This document shows, piece by piece, positions 1 through 48,700 of a DNA stretch of 64,000 nt. The position numbers and the translations under genes were made by a program. Numbering within the stretch: position 1 is the first letter of the stretch; each line of letters opens with the position of its first letter. Source of the stretch: Mastigias papua (Eukaryota; Cnidaria; Scyphozoa; Rhizostomeae; Mastigiidae); NCBI GenBank assembly GCA_964019165.1, contig OZ025272.1, forward strand, positions 15,317,593-15,381,592. The letters run 5' to 3'. Under the pieces are notes generated by a model. The model was not told where the DNA came from. It made no database searches and was given only the letters and a program-made list of their open reading frames with translations.

Positions 1-133
1 CTTCTTCGAAGTATATAGGGCCTATCAACCCACCTGCATTATTCACGGGAGGTGCTTGAGACGCAATGTATGTTTATAGAGAGAGGGCTGTATAAATTAC
101 CTGTCTGGTCAGGTCAAGTCTGTAAATGAGTTG
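1..133 (-). other. LDHD 3' flank or 3'UTR
   Basis: Sequence immediately downstream of the LDHD stop codon. No AATAAA is visible on the minus strand within these bases, so the polyadenylation site probably lies outside the window. Confidence 0.6.
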
Positions 134-14827
<14,694 letters not shown>

Positions 14828-16890
14828 GTCTTGTCAATGGCCCTGACTCATTAGATTTCACGGCGTCCGCCTTCGATCCAGTATGGCTGTATTAGGACTA
14901 ATTTGTTGTGAACAAGGGATGTTGTTGTTGTGAACAAACAGCAGTTGTCATTGATTAACAGTGATTAGCTTAGTTATTGAGAAAGTTCCTCTGTTAAGAT
15001 TTCCCTTTAGTACAGATCCTCTATTGTTGTGTCTTTCCCTTTATTTGTATTATTGTTTCATTAATTTTTATGTAGTTATTTAATACTGTTAACTTCTTAA
15101 GTTTGAAATTTGTATCTAGTGGAATTTAGATGAATGAATGATGAATTATCCAAGCCAAGTGCACCTTGATTGTCTTTCTCCTATTTAATCAAAAATTGCA
15201 ACCAATTTTGCTTAATAAACAGGGTTGTCATATAACTTCTTTAACAAAACAAGAGAAAATGAAAAATATCGAGTCGAGTGTGGTGTTTTTGCTACAAAGT
15301 TTATTTTTTACAAACATGAACAAACCTAGAGAAATTTCAGTTCAAAACACATATAAATGTACCTTTTACTGACCAAACAAGAGTTAGAAAACTTCGAGGA
15401 AAGTGGGTAACAGAGGCTCAAGTAACTATTCAACTAAGTGCTTGTCAGGAAAAATGGTACGTTGTGCATCATTGAAACAAAATTTCATGGTTTTCGGTTT
15501 TAAAAGTGAGAAAAGTTTTTGGTTGGGTACTTTGCTGAAAAACGTTATGTGTAAAGCTGAATGAAGTTCCCATTACGGGTATACTCTTACCAATGTGTTA
15601 ACGATACAATACATTCATGTACGGTTACAAGCAAAATTACAGAGCAGAATTACAGAAATGTTGTCCCATGTAGCTCAGCCGTTCGCGTCCAGAAAATCCG
15701 TAAAGGAACCACTGCTTATTGCCAAATTGATATGCATATACATTCTTTGGTACCAATAATCTACATTCATTGGTACCAATAAACTACATTCTTTGGTACC
15801 AAACAATTAACCTAGGATTGCGTCAAGAAAAGCTCCAAAAATAATTCTTTCAGCGATTTGGAGAATAACCTGAATATTTTAGAAGGTATGCACCTCAAAT
15901 CTCAGGACTTACTGAATAAAGGGTACCATGTTCCTAATTCTTTTTGAATATTGTATTTGAGAGTTCAGAGATACTGTCACTATAAGGTAAAGATGGGTAA
16001 CCTCCGGCCCGCGGGCCAAAGCCAGCCTACAAACAGGTTCGTAGTGACCTACTGACTTTAAGGATTTTTAGCAACTAATTGGTTTAAAAGGAAGACAGAC
16101 TTTCTATGGTCACACATGTAAAATATCATATTGAGTTTGTAAAACAGCTTTCAATCTGTAAGCAAAATTTCCATGGAACATGAAACTAACTTCCATTGAA
16201 CTAATATTTATAGTGAACCAAAAAGGAAGGCATCTCCATCCTTGTCCGATAGTCGAATCAATAGTCCAGACATTATAGCTTTCTTTGGTCCTAATGGGAA
16301 AAGGTCACCCTTCCCTATTATCGGGTTTTGATAGCAGTGTTTAAATTTTGGAAGTTTAGACAAACTGAGGACCGTTTGAAAATCAGCATTGTTGAGGGGT
16401 ACTTTTCTCTACATATGAGAACAAGTTGCTTCTGAAGTTCTTCTGGTTTTAGTGCCTAGTCATAGAACTCTGAGTTGCAAAATTTGAAATAACCTGGGTT
16501 AGATACAACCCATTGCAATGCAGGTATTCAGCTATCCAGTCCTTTGAAACACTCAATAGGTGAAAGCAGGAAAAGGCAGCAACTATCAGGTATAGGAAAT
16601 GATATTCGCGTTCAATTAAAATACTCTACACCTGTTGGTAACAATTAATATTCCACAACGTTATCCAATTAGTTTCTATAAATATGCAATTTGCCTGACA
16701 AAGTAGCAAAAGAGACATAAGCGTGAGATTCAATTAATCAAAACAGGTCGTAGTTTGGCCGAGCTTCCATTGCGAGGCAAATTAAAACAAGCCTTCTGAT
16801 ACAATACATATACATAAAAACATACGTATATACACATGATATATGATATCATATGTACGTTACTTGTATACAACCATACGTACAAAGTAT

Positions 16891-16951
<61 letters not shown>

Positions 16952-17955
16952 TATATTTTATATTTATTTATTTATGCATGCTTATATCTCCATTTGTGCT
17001 TCGTGTCTCTATATATATATTGTACTTAATGTACTTAATGCAACGTAAAATTTTCACAATATCTTGCCCATTTATCAAAAAGCTCTTCTTCGCTGCCAAA
17101 ACCTCATGAGAAATTCAATGCTCAATTCATTTAAGAAGTTTACCAACTTTAAGAAGTACAACTAGAGCTCATTTCAACATTTATAATTCCTTGAATACGA
17201 GTTAACTTTAAACACTACAATACCCCATCCGTTCTGAGTGCAGATGTATGACATTCATAAGGAAAGAGATAGGCGTCACCTCAAACAGCAAGCTATGCAC
17301 CACATTAACCTTTGAAAAAGCACTCATGAATAACTTAGGGATTCCTCTATAAATAAAAACAACGGAATATGTGATATGAACTGCCTAATTGTGCATTAAA
17401 ATCTAGGTATATACGATATGATAAAGTCATTTCTTTCATTCATGTTCATGTTCAGTAATTACGGTCTCAAGCTTCCAGCTGGTGACATTCCCAAGTTACT
17501 ACTGATTCTGACTTCTAGAAAATCTACGGTCGCAAGTCAGAACAGCCATACACTAGACTGCAACTCTACACAAAACAGGATGCAGATACACTAAAAACAG
17601 ACCAACCGGTTTTCCGGTTCAAACATTATCGCATTGCAACCTAATTCATGACATGCCTTAACAACTAGCTGAGAGCTCTAATTCATACGATTAATCAATT
17701 GTTGAAGACTATGTGGCTATTTGATAGGGGCAATTGCATATTCATAAATACCCAAAATTTCTGTCAAACTTCTATTGGCATTAATATCAGGTGTTCTACA
17801 CGTTTTACTGGCCTATCAGACAAAAATGGTACGCATGTGTTTTGAAGGCTTTTGAAAAAATCTTTGCTCTGACAATGTCTCTCCTAAGCAACTGAGTAAA
17901 CTCATCAATTTTTGGCAAACGGAATTACACATTTATATTCATGGCAGCTACCTCC
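14828..17955. other. Intergenic region between USP10 and LDHD
   Basis: Both flanking genes read leftwards, so this holds the LDHD promoter and the USP10 3' flank. I see no coding exon. A (TA)n microsatellite lies at about 16892-16945. No clear core-promoter motif can be assigned. Confidence 0.7.
16892..16945. repeat. (TA)n microsatellite
   Basis: About 27 TA dinucleotides, followed by ATTTATTT-rich sequence. Confidence 0.97.
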
Positions 17956-32727
<14,772 letters not shown>

Positions 32728-33150
32728 ATTACGCGCAAAACAAGCAGTGGAGGTCGAATGAGCCAATGAGAAGACCCAACGTGATTGTAGGCCTGAACTT
32801 TTCTGATATTGCCAAATTCAAAGTGAAATAACAACTAAAAATTCCTAGCCATCTCATTGATCACAGTAACATTCCCATGCTCAAACCACGAAATACAATA
32901 TCATCAGGTCTCACACACTATTATCCCCATGAAAATGTGAGCACGACGCAAATAAACCGTAATACCATCTTCCCATGTCGCCATCTTGGAACCTTCAATG
33001 TGCAATTATCATGACCCGCAAAGTCGATATGTACCAGCGATTACCCGCATAATGTTCTCATTTACCCGCACGAAAGTGCAGGACGTCGCCCTTTGTTGAC
33101 CAACTACAGCAACCACACAGTACGTAGCTGAGCTGAAACCGACTTATGGG

Positions 33151-33600
33151 TACACGCTTTTTTTAAGAAGGAACCACTTTATAGAATACATGTAGAAGGC
33201 CGAAATATTTAAAGAACTTATACTACTTAAGGAAAAATCCCTAAGGAACTTTTCATGTTCAACTTCCGAGTGCTGTACTCAGATGCAAGTGAAGATTACA
33301 TTACATTGGATGATATCAATGGAATAGACATGATACTCCTTGAATGAAATTATGCTTTTGCATATATAGAACTTATTTCCTGTCCCATTTGTGCTTTTGA
33401 GGTTGAGTTCTAGCCATAAGTAAAGGTAAAATTCAGAATTTCAATGCTTTTCTAGTGTCTGTGCCATTTTGTGGCTCTCTATGTGAAAATTAAGGAACTA
33501 TTAAGGAACTTTTAGTACTAGAATTTGATAAAAAGAGGTCCGAAAATAAGGAACTTTTAGAACTAGGCCTTTAGCTAGGTTCCTTATAAAAAAGCGTGTA
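33151..33600. mobile_element. TACACGC-ended palindromic element
   Basis: The left end TACACGCTTTTTTTAAGAAG and right end CTTATAAAAAAGCGTGTA are inverted repeats. Internally, AAGGAACTTTT-type words recur at least five times. No coding capacity is seen. It lies in the USP10-PRORP intergenic region. Confidence 0.75.
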
Positions 33601-33740
33601 ACATGGCTACCACCACTGAGCTCAAAAAAGTGGTACCAACTGGTCAGGTGTACTGCTACCATTTCATGGATACTCAGTCATATATTTTTTAATCATGTCT
33701 TTGACACCAAGCACTTTTGGATTCCTAACGTAGCCACTAG

Positions 33741-33898
33741 TACACACATTTTTATAAGAATACCTGATTTTTACTGAACCTCAATATTCTTAATTTTTTC
33801 ATTTTGAACCTAAGAATATTCTTAATTTATTCTCAAATTTTAGCGATTTTGAGCATTAATCCTCGTACAGACTATATCCTTATAATAAAAAGTGTGTA
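33741..33898. mobile_element. TACACAC-ended palindromic element, short copy
   Basis: The left end TACACACATTTTTATAAGAA pairs with the right end CTTATAATAAAAAGTGTGTA. TATTCTTAATTT words lie inside. It is about 150 bp from the previous element. Confidence 0.75.
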
Positions 33899-34109
33899 AC
33901 TGACATTCAATGAAGAGTTACTGAGTCGCATCATAGTGTAACGAGTTCCATCTCATTTCTTATAAAATTATTCAACATTGGTATAGAACGAAATAGTTAT
34001 ATAGCTAATTAAAACCAACATAACAAGAGGACAAGTCAAGCTCACTCTTCCTTTGTTTTCTAAAAAAATCCAATCGGCAAAAAATCTAAGCCTTGATGAA
34101 GCTTGAGGA

Positions 34110-34197
34110 TTGAATTATTCTTAAATTATTCTTTAATTTTAGCGATTTTGAGCCTTGGTATTCTTATAGACTATATTCTCATAAAAAAGTGTGTACC
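34110..34197. mobile_element. Truncated TACACAC-family element
   Basis: The right end matches the copy at 33741-33898 (AGCGATTTTGAGC..., ACTATAT..., AAAAAAGTGTGTAC). The left terminus is missing. Confidence 0.6.
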
Positions 34198-35980
34198 AAA
34201 TGCATAGAAGAATATCTTATCTATGTTATGCACGTAAGGGTTGCAGTTCTCGTAATATATTTGACTTTTCACTTCTAGTTGTCCCCATGTCAATACTAAA
34301 TCTTGTCTAATAACTCCTAGTTTCGTACTTTTGTCAACCATCGAGATCTTGGATCATTTGCAAATGGAAACGGTTTATAGCCTCGCTCGACACCCAGCAA
34401 ATATTAACACTCAACAAGCAAATAGCTCAGCTAAAGTGAGGAACCACCCCTTCAAGGCTCTTTTAACGAACTGGCGTGACAACCTGGGGGTGCGGGCAAT
34501 TGGTTGTAGAAGTTTTCAGGGGGTTTAACTAACTCACTTTGCTGTACTGCATGAAAATGAAACAGACACTGATTGACTGTAATGAAATGAAAGAATTAAC
34601 AAATAATGTAGCTCAAAAGCAGTATTCGAAGACAATCTAGACTAAACTTTGAAAGCAATTTTAAGCAAAGGGTATTTGCCATTGAGGAATCGAGGGGGGG
34701 GGGATCAAAGGACCTGCTGAGGAATTTGGCCATTGGTTTGTATGTTAAACTGCATGTACAATACCACCACTGCCTTTATTTATTTGTCGTCTATTATTAA
34801 CGATAACAAACTGTCAAATCTTACAAAATTGTACGAAATTGACAGAAATAAACCAAATCTAGCCAGCAATGCACTAAATTTAGTCACAAGTAAACTGGGC
34901 AATTATCCAAAATGAAAACAAAGTCACGGGTGTTACTCCCTATTCTGCATTTATGCGACGCAGTTTTAACATGCAGTTCCAAGCAAAATGTGCAGTTCGA
35001 TTAGAACTGTTCTAAAAACGGTTTTTGCAGCTTTTGAAAATAAGTTTCGCAGATTACATTATAATTTCATGTAGAAATTTCGCATTTGAAGTATTACACA
35101 GTTTCAGAGCTTGCTCTCCAAGTTCATTTTGTTTTTGCTTATATGGGAATCAAGTATTTTCTCCTAATATACTAGCCGCAAGATTAACGTGCTGCTCTAA
35201 ATTTTTATTTAAAAACTCTGCCATATATCTATAGTACTGTGTTCATTTACTAGTAAAATCAAGCTACAAATTTAGCTGCAGTTTTCCTTCAGCTTATTCA
35301 TAAGCTGTCCATAGTCCGATTTTTGTTTCATCCATCGCTTGTCAATCATTCTAGCTTTAATAGACAAAGCAAATGATGAAAGAAAATACTGTATATTGCT
35401 AGATGCAAATGCGGATTAGGTGCGGTCAGGGGTGAAGTTTCATCGTTTTCATTAGAGAGATTATCGAAAAAGATGGGGCAGAAACTGTGAACCACTTAAT
35501 TTTCTTAATTTTCCATAAACTTCACAATACTGTGATGCAAAAAAGTGGCAATGAAGCAGCGACTTAAATGAAGTTTTTCAGAAATACATGACTACTATAC
35601 AAGCATCGGAACAACTTGCCAGAAAAAGTCGACCGTTTGATCACTAGGGGCTGCTATATCTCCGCATCCCCACTAATTTTTCCCTGGACAGTTTATTTAT
35701 ACATCTGTATGCTGATCAATATTTCCCATTTTCATAGGTAGTCCACTTCAAGGATTGAACTAATTACGTAAGGCAGGTAGCAACTATGATGACATTCGTT
35801 GTTATGACACTTATTCAATAACTCCATAACCTCTTTTTCAACACTGGTCTCTTTCAGTTTCAAAGCCAAACGAAAGTGTCAGTGCCGGTCAGTGCACGCG
35901 TGAAATTTTCTCCTTGCACTCACTACCTTATAATATGGACCCGATGTCTAAGTGTTGCATACAAATGTAACTTTGGCACT

Positions 35981-40761
<4,781 letters not shown>

Positions 40762-42656
40762 GAACAAACTTTAACACTCATCTGATTGGTAGCATGCAGA
40801 ATGTATGCCAGTGTGATGACAGGATCCTTGATGTAACTTTGAATGAGTGTCTGTTTAGTATTGCCGACTGCAACTGGTCAATGCTATTGCGCATAGTAAA
40901 CCCAAAGCTTCCAGCCTGTCACATGTCTGCATATGAAACACAGTAAAAAATCTGGTCGTTTCCTGAATGCCAAGGAGTATGAAGATTAGCATGGCTTTTT
41001 CAAAATACAAAGGATGCTTTGTGCCATTGTTTGTATTCTAAGTTACCTTATTGACTGCAACCAAAATACCGCGTCAGTGATGGAATTCTATTCTAACACA
41101 TGAATGTATTTTTGTGCTAAAAGCCTTGCAGTCTTACCTTCAGGTGTGCACTTTTGAATGAAAGTCAGCAATTTTATATGCAAAGTAGTACAGGTGGTAT
41201 TTGATAACTTGACTGCCCACAATAACTTTAACATTGATTATCTCACTCAAATGTTCAATTCCCATGGTTATTTTTCCTATAGAAATACTGCCTAAAAACT
41301 TGAACAAATTTTGATTTCCCATGACAGTTTGAGTTATCCAATGTCAACTGTAGTTCCATTTGAACATATCTCAGTGAGTGTAGAAAAATACTTTTTTGAG
41401 GCCTTTTCTATTTCAAGGAGCCAATCATTATTAGCCTAATTTCCATAACGGAATATTCATATTTGTGTAAAATAATCCTAGTAGCATATCTTCTCTCCAT
41501 TCTGTGGGGGAATTTAGATGCAAATGACAATTTTCTTGGAAATAACTGATATTAGCTAACTACCACAACAGGATCAATGGAATTGTGATCCAATAAACTG
41601 CAGATTGTGCAAATTTTTTCTTAAGGATTTTGGTTTTTTCATTAACCTACTGCATATTTGTTATTTTCCAATGTAAATTATATTTCTATTTTAGACTAGT
41701 TGGCCATAACTAGCTTTTTTCTCTTACATACAGCTGTAAATAAATTGATGCTTATAACTATGATATAAAAATGATGAAACCAAACTGATTACTGCACTTC
41801 ACCATGGCAAAAAATTGTGTTTAAAATGCAAAAGGGGTAGGGAAACGGTTTCCAATGCAATTGACTAATGTTGAGTCCTGACTTTCAGAGAAGTTCAGAT
41901 CAGTTATTATTCTCACGCTACTACCCAGACAACTGAAATCTTGCAACCCGAAGTGCTAGATTTAAAAAGACTTAGAAGGAAATTTTATATCAATGATAAA
42001 TCACATGAGAGGAAGAAAGGGTGGTCTTTGCTCCCTTATCACCATCGCAGTGGCAACTATGTACCCTCAAAAATTTCATTAAAGGATATTATAAAGACTA
42101 CAAACTGCAAAAAACTAACATGAAGTTATTCATAATATCAACTGAATAGAAAGTAAAATCTACAGTTGACAAAAATTAACATACAAGTAACCATGACATT
42201 AGAGTCTACAATGTGGAGCTTCATTCTAATTTGAAAGCACAAAGATGTGTAACAAGAAAAGAATACAGCCAAGCATGGTGTTATTGATGTAATCTGTTAA
42301 GATACCTTCACAGGCACATTCAATATGCTTGCCTACACATTTTCATTGAATTTTTTTGGCACTCTCTCCTAAATTTTATAACAACCATTTCACAATCACT
42401 TATGAACAGCTTTATGACAACAACTTTCATTCCTATCACATCTCTTACCCTAAATGCCATGATGAAGTATGATAACTGTATAATAAAGTAAAAACTAAAA
42501 TCCTTTGCAGTTCTAAAAATACCAATAATTTACATAAATGCAACCAGATGAATGAATGATGCCTAAAACTCAATATCATAGGATGGCATATGCATTTTTG
42601 TACAGGTTATACCTTTATGTATACATATTATCTTCAAAAAGTCAAAAAGAGCGATA

Positions 42657-43166
42657 CAGTACTTCCTTGATTATCTGGCCACTACAGGACACAAATTTTC
42701 TAATGGGTGTCAGATAATCCAAAAACACTGGTTAATCAAAATTATGCCTTGGACACCATGCACAAGAAAAAGGCTAAGACAATTAGAAAGTGTTCATATC
42801 ATACACAAGCAGAATTGTTATTATTATATTCCTTAAACTTATATTTCAGTATAGAAAGGAACAGCTCCTAAAATGCACATCCTATTTGTCAAGCTTGTTG
42901 AACATTCCCCTTTTTAAAGTTTTGGTGACTGTGGCTCTGTTTGCAAACCACTTTGCAAACTTTTAACATATTGTTGATGGTGAAACTACTCTTTTGAGTA
43001 GCATCTGAAGAAGACAAAGAATCCACTTGATTTGAATTGCAAATAATAACATTTTATTTTCATACACAGAATATAACACATCAATTAAAATAACATTTAG
43101 CACCAGGGCCACGACCGGATAATCAAGATACGGTTAGTCGAGATACAGATAATCAAAGAAGTACTG
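42657..43166. mobile_element. Pogo/Tigger-like non-autonomous element (510 bp, TA-flanked)
   Basis: The left end CAGTACTTCCTTGATTATCT and right end GATAATCAAAGAAGTACTG are inverted repeats, with TA directly outside each end. Subterminal GATTATC/GATAATC words are typical of this group. It carries a TTTATT at about 43053, which on the minus strand is an AATAAA about 315 bases past the CHHC-dsRBD stop codon. Confidence 0.75.
43053..43058 (-). terminator. Candidate polyadenylation signal of the CHHC-dsRBD gene
   Basis: AATAAA on the minus strand, about 315 bases downstream of the stop at 43373, inside the pogo-like element. Confidence 0.4.
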
Positions 43167-43372
43167 TAAAGAGAAATTAACCATATCTACATTGGACATA
43201 CCTGGAAATCAATGTAAAAAGAGACCCCAAGATATGGAAAATCCTCCCATCCAACAACAGGGAGAGGAGGTAAAATGAATATTTAGTTTTCACTTTTTTA
43301 CCAATCACATTGATACTTTGGGAAGTTTACTGCAATGCTTACTTTAATCAGTTTTTGATATTTTGAGCTTGA

Positions 43373-44870
43373 TTATATAAATGATGAAAGAGCTGTGCCA
43401 CGTCCTCTCCCTCGTCCACCTAAGAATAAATAGAAGCTTTAACTACAATATTGGCAAAAAAATTCTGCAAAGACCACACAAAAGGGGTAAATATATCAAT
43501 TACAGGACAGGTTCATATGAGATTGCTGTATATATCCTGTGTCATTTTTTAAATTTCCATAACACCTGTATGACACAAATTCTTGAAAAATCTTACTCAG
43601 GTGATTCTTTACAGTGTTCCCCATAAGTTGATTGACTGACACTAGTTTCCAGGTTCCATTTCTTCATAACATGGGGGTATTGCCATAATAATTTGAAACT
43701 AATAACAAATTGTTGAAGGGAAAACAGATTCTTTGAGAAAAGGGAGAATGGGATGCAAAGCTCAATACATTCAAAGACCCTATGGTATACATCAGGTCTT
43801 GAAAATTACCATGCATCTTTGAAAAACATTCCATCCTTGTCAACTGGATTAAACTGCATACAAACCATCAACAAAAATTAGCAATGCAAGTCTATGTTTA
43901 CCTTGCTTCAAAGGTCTTCTAGTCCCAACTGTATGCCATTCACTTTCTGCATCCTATAATACACAAAATTGACACTAGAGAGGAAGTATCAAATAATATT
44001 AACTCAAAATAGATTCACATCTCATTTAGATTGATGGTCACATTTGGATGCTACTTGAAGTATCCTACCAAGGTCTCTAGTCTAGTATTTCAAAGCCAAA
44101 TTTTGTAGAGCTAAATTTTCTCCAAATGGAGCCCTTCCTGGTTTGAAGGGTATATCCAAAAGAAAATCTGGTGATGCCACACCATTTGTTTTCAACAAAT
44201 TGCAAAAGAACTCATGTTTTACTACTAAAAATTGATCAATGATTTGTTTTAGCAATAATAGGGAAACAACTGTAGCCTGATTCTAAAAGACCTCATTCTA
44301 TTAGACTGATTCATATACCCGCAAAAGGTGCAGGCCCAGTCCACCCTTCAGGGCTAAGCTCCACCCTTTGGACCTACTTTTTCCTACAGCTCTGGTCAAA
44401 GTCCTGTGTTAAGCATAGTCAAGGGCAAGCTCTGGTCAAAGTCCTGTGTCAAGCATGTCAAGGGCACTTGTCGAGATGCTTCTAAGCATGGTTATTGGTC
44501 AAGAAAAGTGTGGTAGTTAACTCACATTCTGTGGCTGCACAGAGAGGGCACTCATTGACTGTGCAATGTCGTTGCTTGGTCTAGTAAAGGCTTGTGGTGT
44601 TAGTAATGTTTTTGCCATGCTGGTACCTCTTACACCATTGCTATTACCATTCTGTGCATCATGTGGCTTGTTGTTTTGCTGTACTGGCCTTGATGGGGCT
44701 TGAACTCTGCTAGTATTGAGCGACATGCCAGCCTCATGATATGACCTTAGTATTTGCCTTTCATGAGGTGTTCTTGCTGGTCTGAGTTTTGACCCTTGAT
44801 TCACTGGATTCAGTGCTTCTACAATTACAAAGTTGACCAGTCAACTAATCAAAATCAACAAATCAATTAG

Positions 44871-44926
<56 letters not shown>

Positions 44927-47900
44927 CTACTACAATATGTAAGTCCCTATGATCCACTAGCAATATTGTTTAGAATAGAGCTCAAGCTTCCTAACCCTTG
45001 ATTTTTTGGAGTAATAATGATGTCTGACATTCAAAAGTTTCTTAGGTAACTCTTCTTTAGCAGTCCAAGTTCTCTAAATTTATTGCAGGTTCCTTATAAA
45101 ATGGTTCCTTATAAGTAAAGGTGTACAATGGTACTATGACTGGTGCCTATTCTTCTGTTTCGCAAAGAATTATAATATGCTAAATGGTTAAAGATTTATG
45201 CATATGTCCTCACTGCTGGTAAGTCAATACCATACAAATCTATTCCATTACTGAGTTGTAGGGATTAAATACAAATTTAAGCATAAACTTACCATCTGGT
45301 ATCTCCAATGCTATCAAGGCCTCCTCAGCAGCACTTTGGGCTGCACTCTTCTTTGTTTTAAACGACCCATCACTGTCATATGTCTCACCTTTAACAATGA
45401 CCTTTGCTGCAAAACTACCCAGGGTTCCCTGAGCTTCCTCATACTTTGGTGCATTAATTTTGTTCTTCTGACAGTATTGATTGAGGATGGATTTATAGTC
45501 GATGAAAGCACCTGTCGGTGGTGACAGAAAAGATAAGGTTCAGATATGCGAAATCCATAAGCTGGCAAGTGCCTAGAAGAAATGACACAAGGACACTAGA
45601 CCTAAGCCCTCCTCTTGTGAGGTAGGATGATCAGCTCCTTTTCTTGCTGCATTTGACTCCACAGTCAGCTGGATCTACAGCCACTGAACATTCAAATCAA
45701 AATTTGATAATTCACTTGTTTTTCTAGTACATCAGATATACAAGAAAACTCAAGTGATACAAAATATGACTCGTGCAGTAGATAATGAGTGTTGATCAGG
45801 GCTTGGCATAAAAATGCATTACTTTCATAGGTGGATTCTTAAAGGGGAGAGGTATGGGCAGGAAGTTTGGTGACTGTTTGAAAAAGGCTTGCCAACTATC
45901 CATATATTTTAGTTCCTAACATCAGCTTACTACATGCTAAAATGCTGGCTATTTCCTTCAGGGGAAGGAGGCACAGAAGGGGTCACTCCCCCTCTGTCCT
46001 CCATAAATCTATCATTGAGTATTTTAATGGTAGCTGGCAATTCCCCTTTCAAAGTTAAGCTTTGCCAAAATGTGGACTTGGATGGATTGCAAACAGTTCA
46101 TACTTTTATAACAAAATACAAGTGTTAACCCCACAGATATTGGTGTTAAAATATGATGCAAACAATGGATACAGTAACATTCACTTAGGTTATAATCACT
46201 TTAAACAGAACACTAACCTTGCACATGTGCAGTGCAACTAATTTGCACTGATCATGTGCAGATATATACACTTACCTCCAACTTTTGATGGAGGATAAAG
46301 GCTAATCATAAGGCTCAATTTGTCCTGCTTTTCCTCTTTTGTCCAATGCCTTGGGTCTTTTGGTCTAAAATTATTAACATTGCCATATAAATATCATAAT
46401 ATACAAACATTCCCACAATCTTCAATGTCTTTGGCAAGAGGGCCCAGGTTATTCTAAAGATAAAAACTTGTAGTTCTTCATTAGATGGGAAGGCCAGGGC
46501 CTTTCTAAGCCTATAGAAAATGATATACTGTGATCATTTATAACTCAACATCTATGTTGTACTTAGTCCCAACAATATCACAAGAACAATTTGTGCTGCA
46601 GAATTTTTAAACTGATAATTCATCCAGCTATGTGATTCCAGAAATCAGGCAAGTAAAGGACTCTTAACTCATTAGTAAACCAACTTAGAGCTCCTACTTA
46701 AAGGTTCTGCTGAAAATTATTTCTGTTCATATAACTATATCATATAACTGTTCATCTATCATATAACTGTTATAATATAAGTTATGGTGTTATATTAGCT
46801 ATGCTATATTTTGAAGTATTCACAGTTAAATTATGGAAAAACTAGATTTCTTTTTTAATACGAAACAACTTGGAGTTTAAATGTAGTTTTGTAAGCATTC
46901 ATTTCCTTATCACTGATATTTATTTTAGTTTGACAATGTACATAAAGGCATCTATTCCTTCCTCTTTTTAATGCAGGACAGGCAGTGAAAATAGCATTAC
47001 ATTTTGTTGAAGCTTTTATCCCAGGGTTAAAATATTCTTATTATTATTATTATTATTATTTGAGCTTTTACTGTAGGAGAATTAAACAGTGCTGAATTAA
47101 ACTGAATTGACTGATTGCATATTATCAGTTAAATTTTGAATTAGTCAAAGAGATTTTTAACAGTTCCAAGTTAACCTAAATGTAATGGAGTCCATGGTAA
47201 ACTGAACATTAACAACCCGAACAAAAAGGTCTGATGGGGGTAAGAAACAGGGGCACTAGAAGCACTTTGAAGTGAAGGGGTAGCTGCTCAAATAGGGCAT
47301 ATGTTACGTATCAAAAAATTTTGATATCCACATTACTACACTTAACTTTTCATTTGCATTGAGGTTGTTCCAAACAACATATACTGCTATCAATACGTTA
47401 GTAAGCAGTGTCATTTTTTCAAGGGGAAATGCTGCCCATGCTGTCCATGCTGCCCATGCTGCCCCTATTGAAATAGGACATGGGAAGCAGCTGCTCCCAC
47501 TGCCCCTATGATTCCTTTACTACTTAAGAGAATGCAATTGGATTTTCACCCTGTAAAACAGGGGGCATAATAATAGAAGTCATATTCACTTTGCAAAATC
47601 ATCAGCAGTCAGTCCCCTCTCCTTCAACTTTTCCTTTTGCTTGTTGTATTTTCTTCTATAGTTCTTTTTTTGAGTTGCTGTCATACTAAAAAGCCAAATA
47701 ATCAGAAAAAATAAAAGGTCTAAATTTGAAATGGTGAATATCTGGCATCTGCATAACTGAGAATAAGCTTGATAGCTCCATTACCACCCTATCAAAAAAT
47801 TATTGCAAACAGTATGGAAAATTCTCAAGATTATTTACAGCTGAAAATTTGCCTTTTGTCATTCCTGCATAAGTTTCATAACTCTGAGCACAGCTCAGTT

Positions 47901-48445
47901 TTATTATAACTTACTTCTGTAAATTAATTTCAGTTTGACACAGTAATGAACAGAACCAAAAATATTTTACGTTTCCCAGTTGGGTGGATGTTCTGGAAGA
48001 AGCTCTTTGATTCCAAGCTCATCATCTACCACTACTTCATTTGTAAAAGCCATGCCTCTTTCCTCTTCAACTTCTGAAATTATTTCCTGCTCAGTTGAAA
48101 CTTCTAAAAGGAAACAAGACAGCACTACTGGTGTCTGGCACTTTCTACTTCATGGGAAGTCATTGCAAAAGAAGACAATAGATGAAATGTCTAAAAAAGT
48201 CTGAGTATTTTCTTGACATCCACATAATGCTATTAAAGCACTTCTAAGAGATTGTAACACACAAAATGAACAGAGTGAAACACACAAAATGTATACAAAA
48301 GCCTATCCTACCATCATCCCAATCCTCTGTGGATTCAGGCTTATTCCATACTGGATGATGATCAACTGGTGGAAGTGAATGATTCCGTTGCCTTTGGGCT
48401 GTTTGAAGTTAAAAAACAACCCCATATACAATACATATACAATGT

Positions 48446-48540
<95 letters not shown>

Positions 48541-48609
48541 AAAAAATATACTTGTCTTTCTATGCAATTATATACTTCATGGAATTAGTTTGTTTATATG
48601 TGTGTGTGT

Positions 48610-48700
<91 letters not shown>

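Larger units (their letters stand above)
32728..35980. other. Divergent intergenic region between USP10 and PRORP
   Basis: It holds the promoters of both genes, transcribed away from each other. The left part carries a cluster of palindromic elements (33151-34197). From 34200 to 35800 I see no gene and no strong repeat. A possible 5'UTR intron acceptor of PRORP is at about 35857. Confidence 0.7.
40762..43372. other. Convergent intergenic region between PRORP and the CHHC-dsRBD gene
   Basis: It holds the 3' ends of both genes. PRORP-side AATAAA signals are near 41593 and 41745. A pogo-like element occupies 42657-43166. I see no further coding sequence. Confidence 0.7.

Noticed and set aside
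32900..33010. Alternative USP10 start near 32990 (MATWEDG)
   Set aside because: Its donor is in phase 1 and does not fit the phase-0 exon at 30853-30921; the ATG at 32727 does.
35876..35980. Upstream extension of the PRORP frame beginning MSVPV
   Set aside because: It would start at GTG. The first ATG is at 35981 and opens a plausible mitochondrial presequence.
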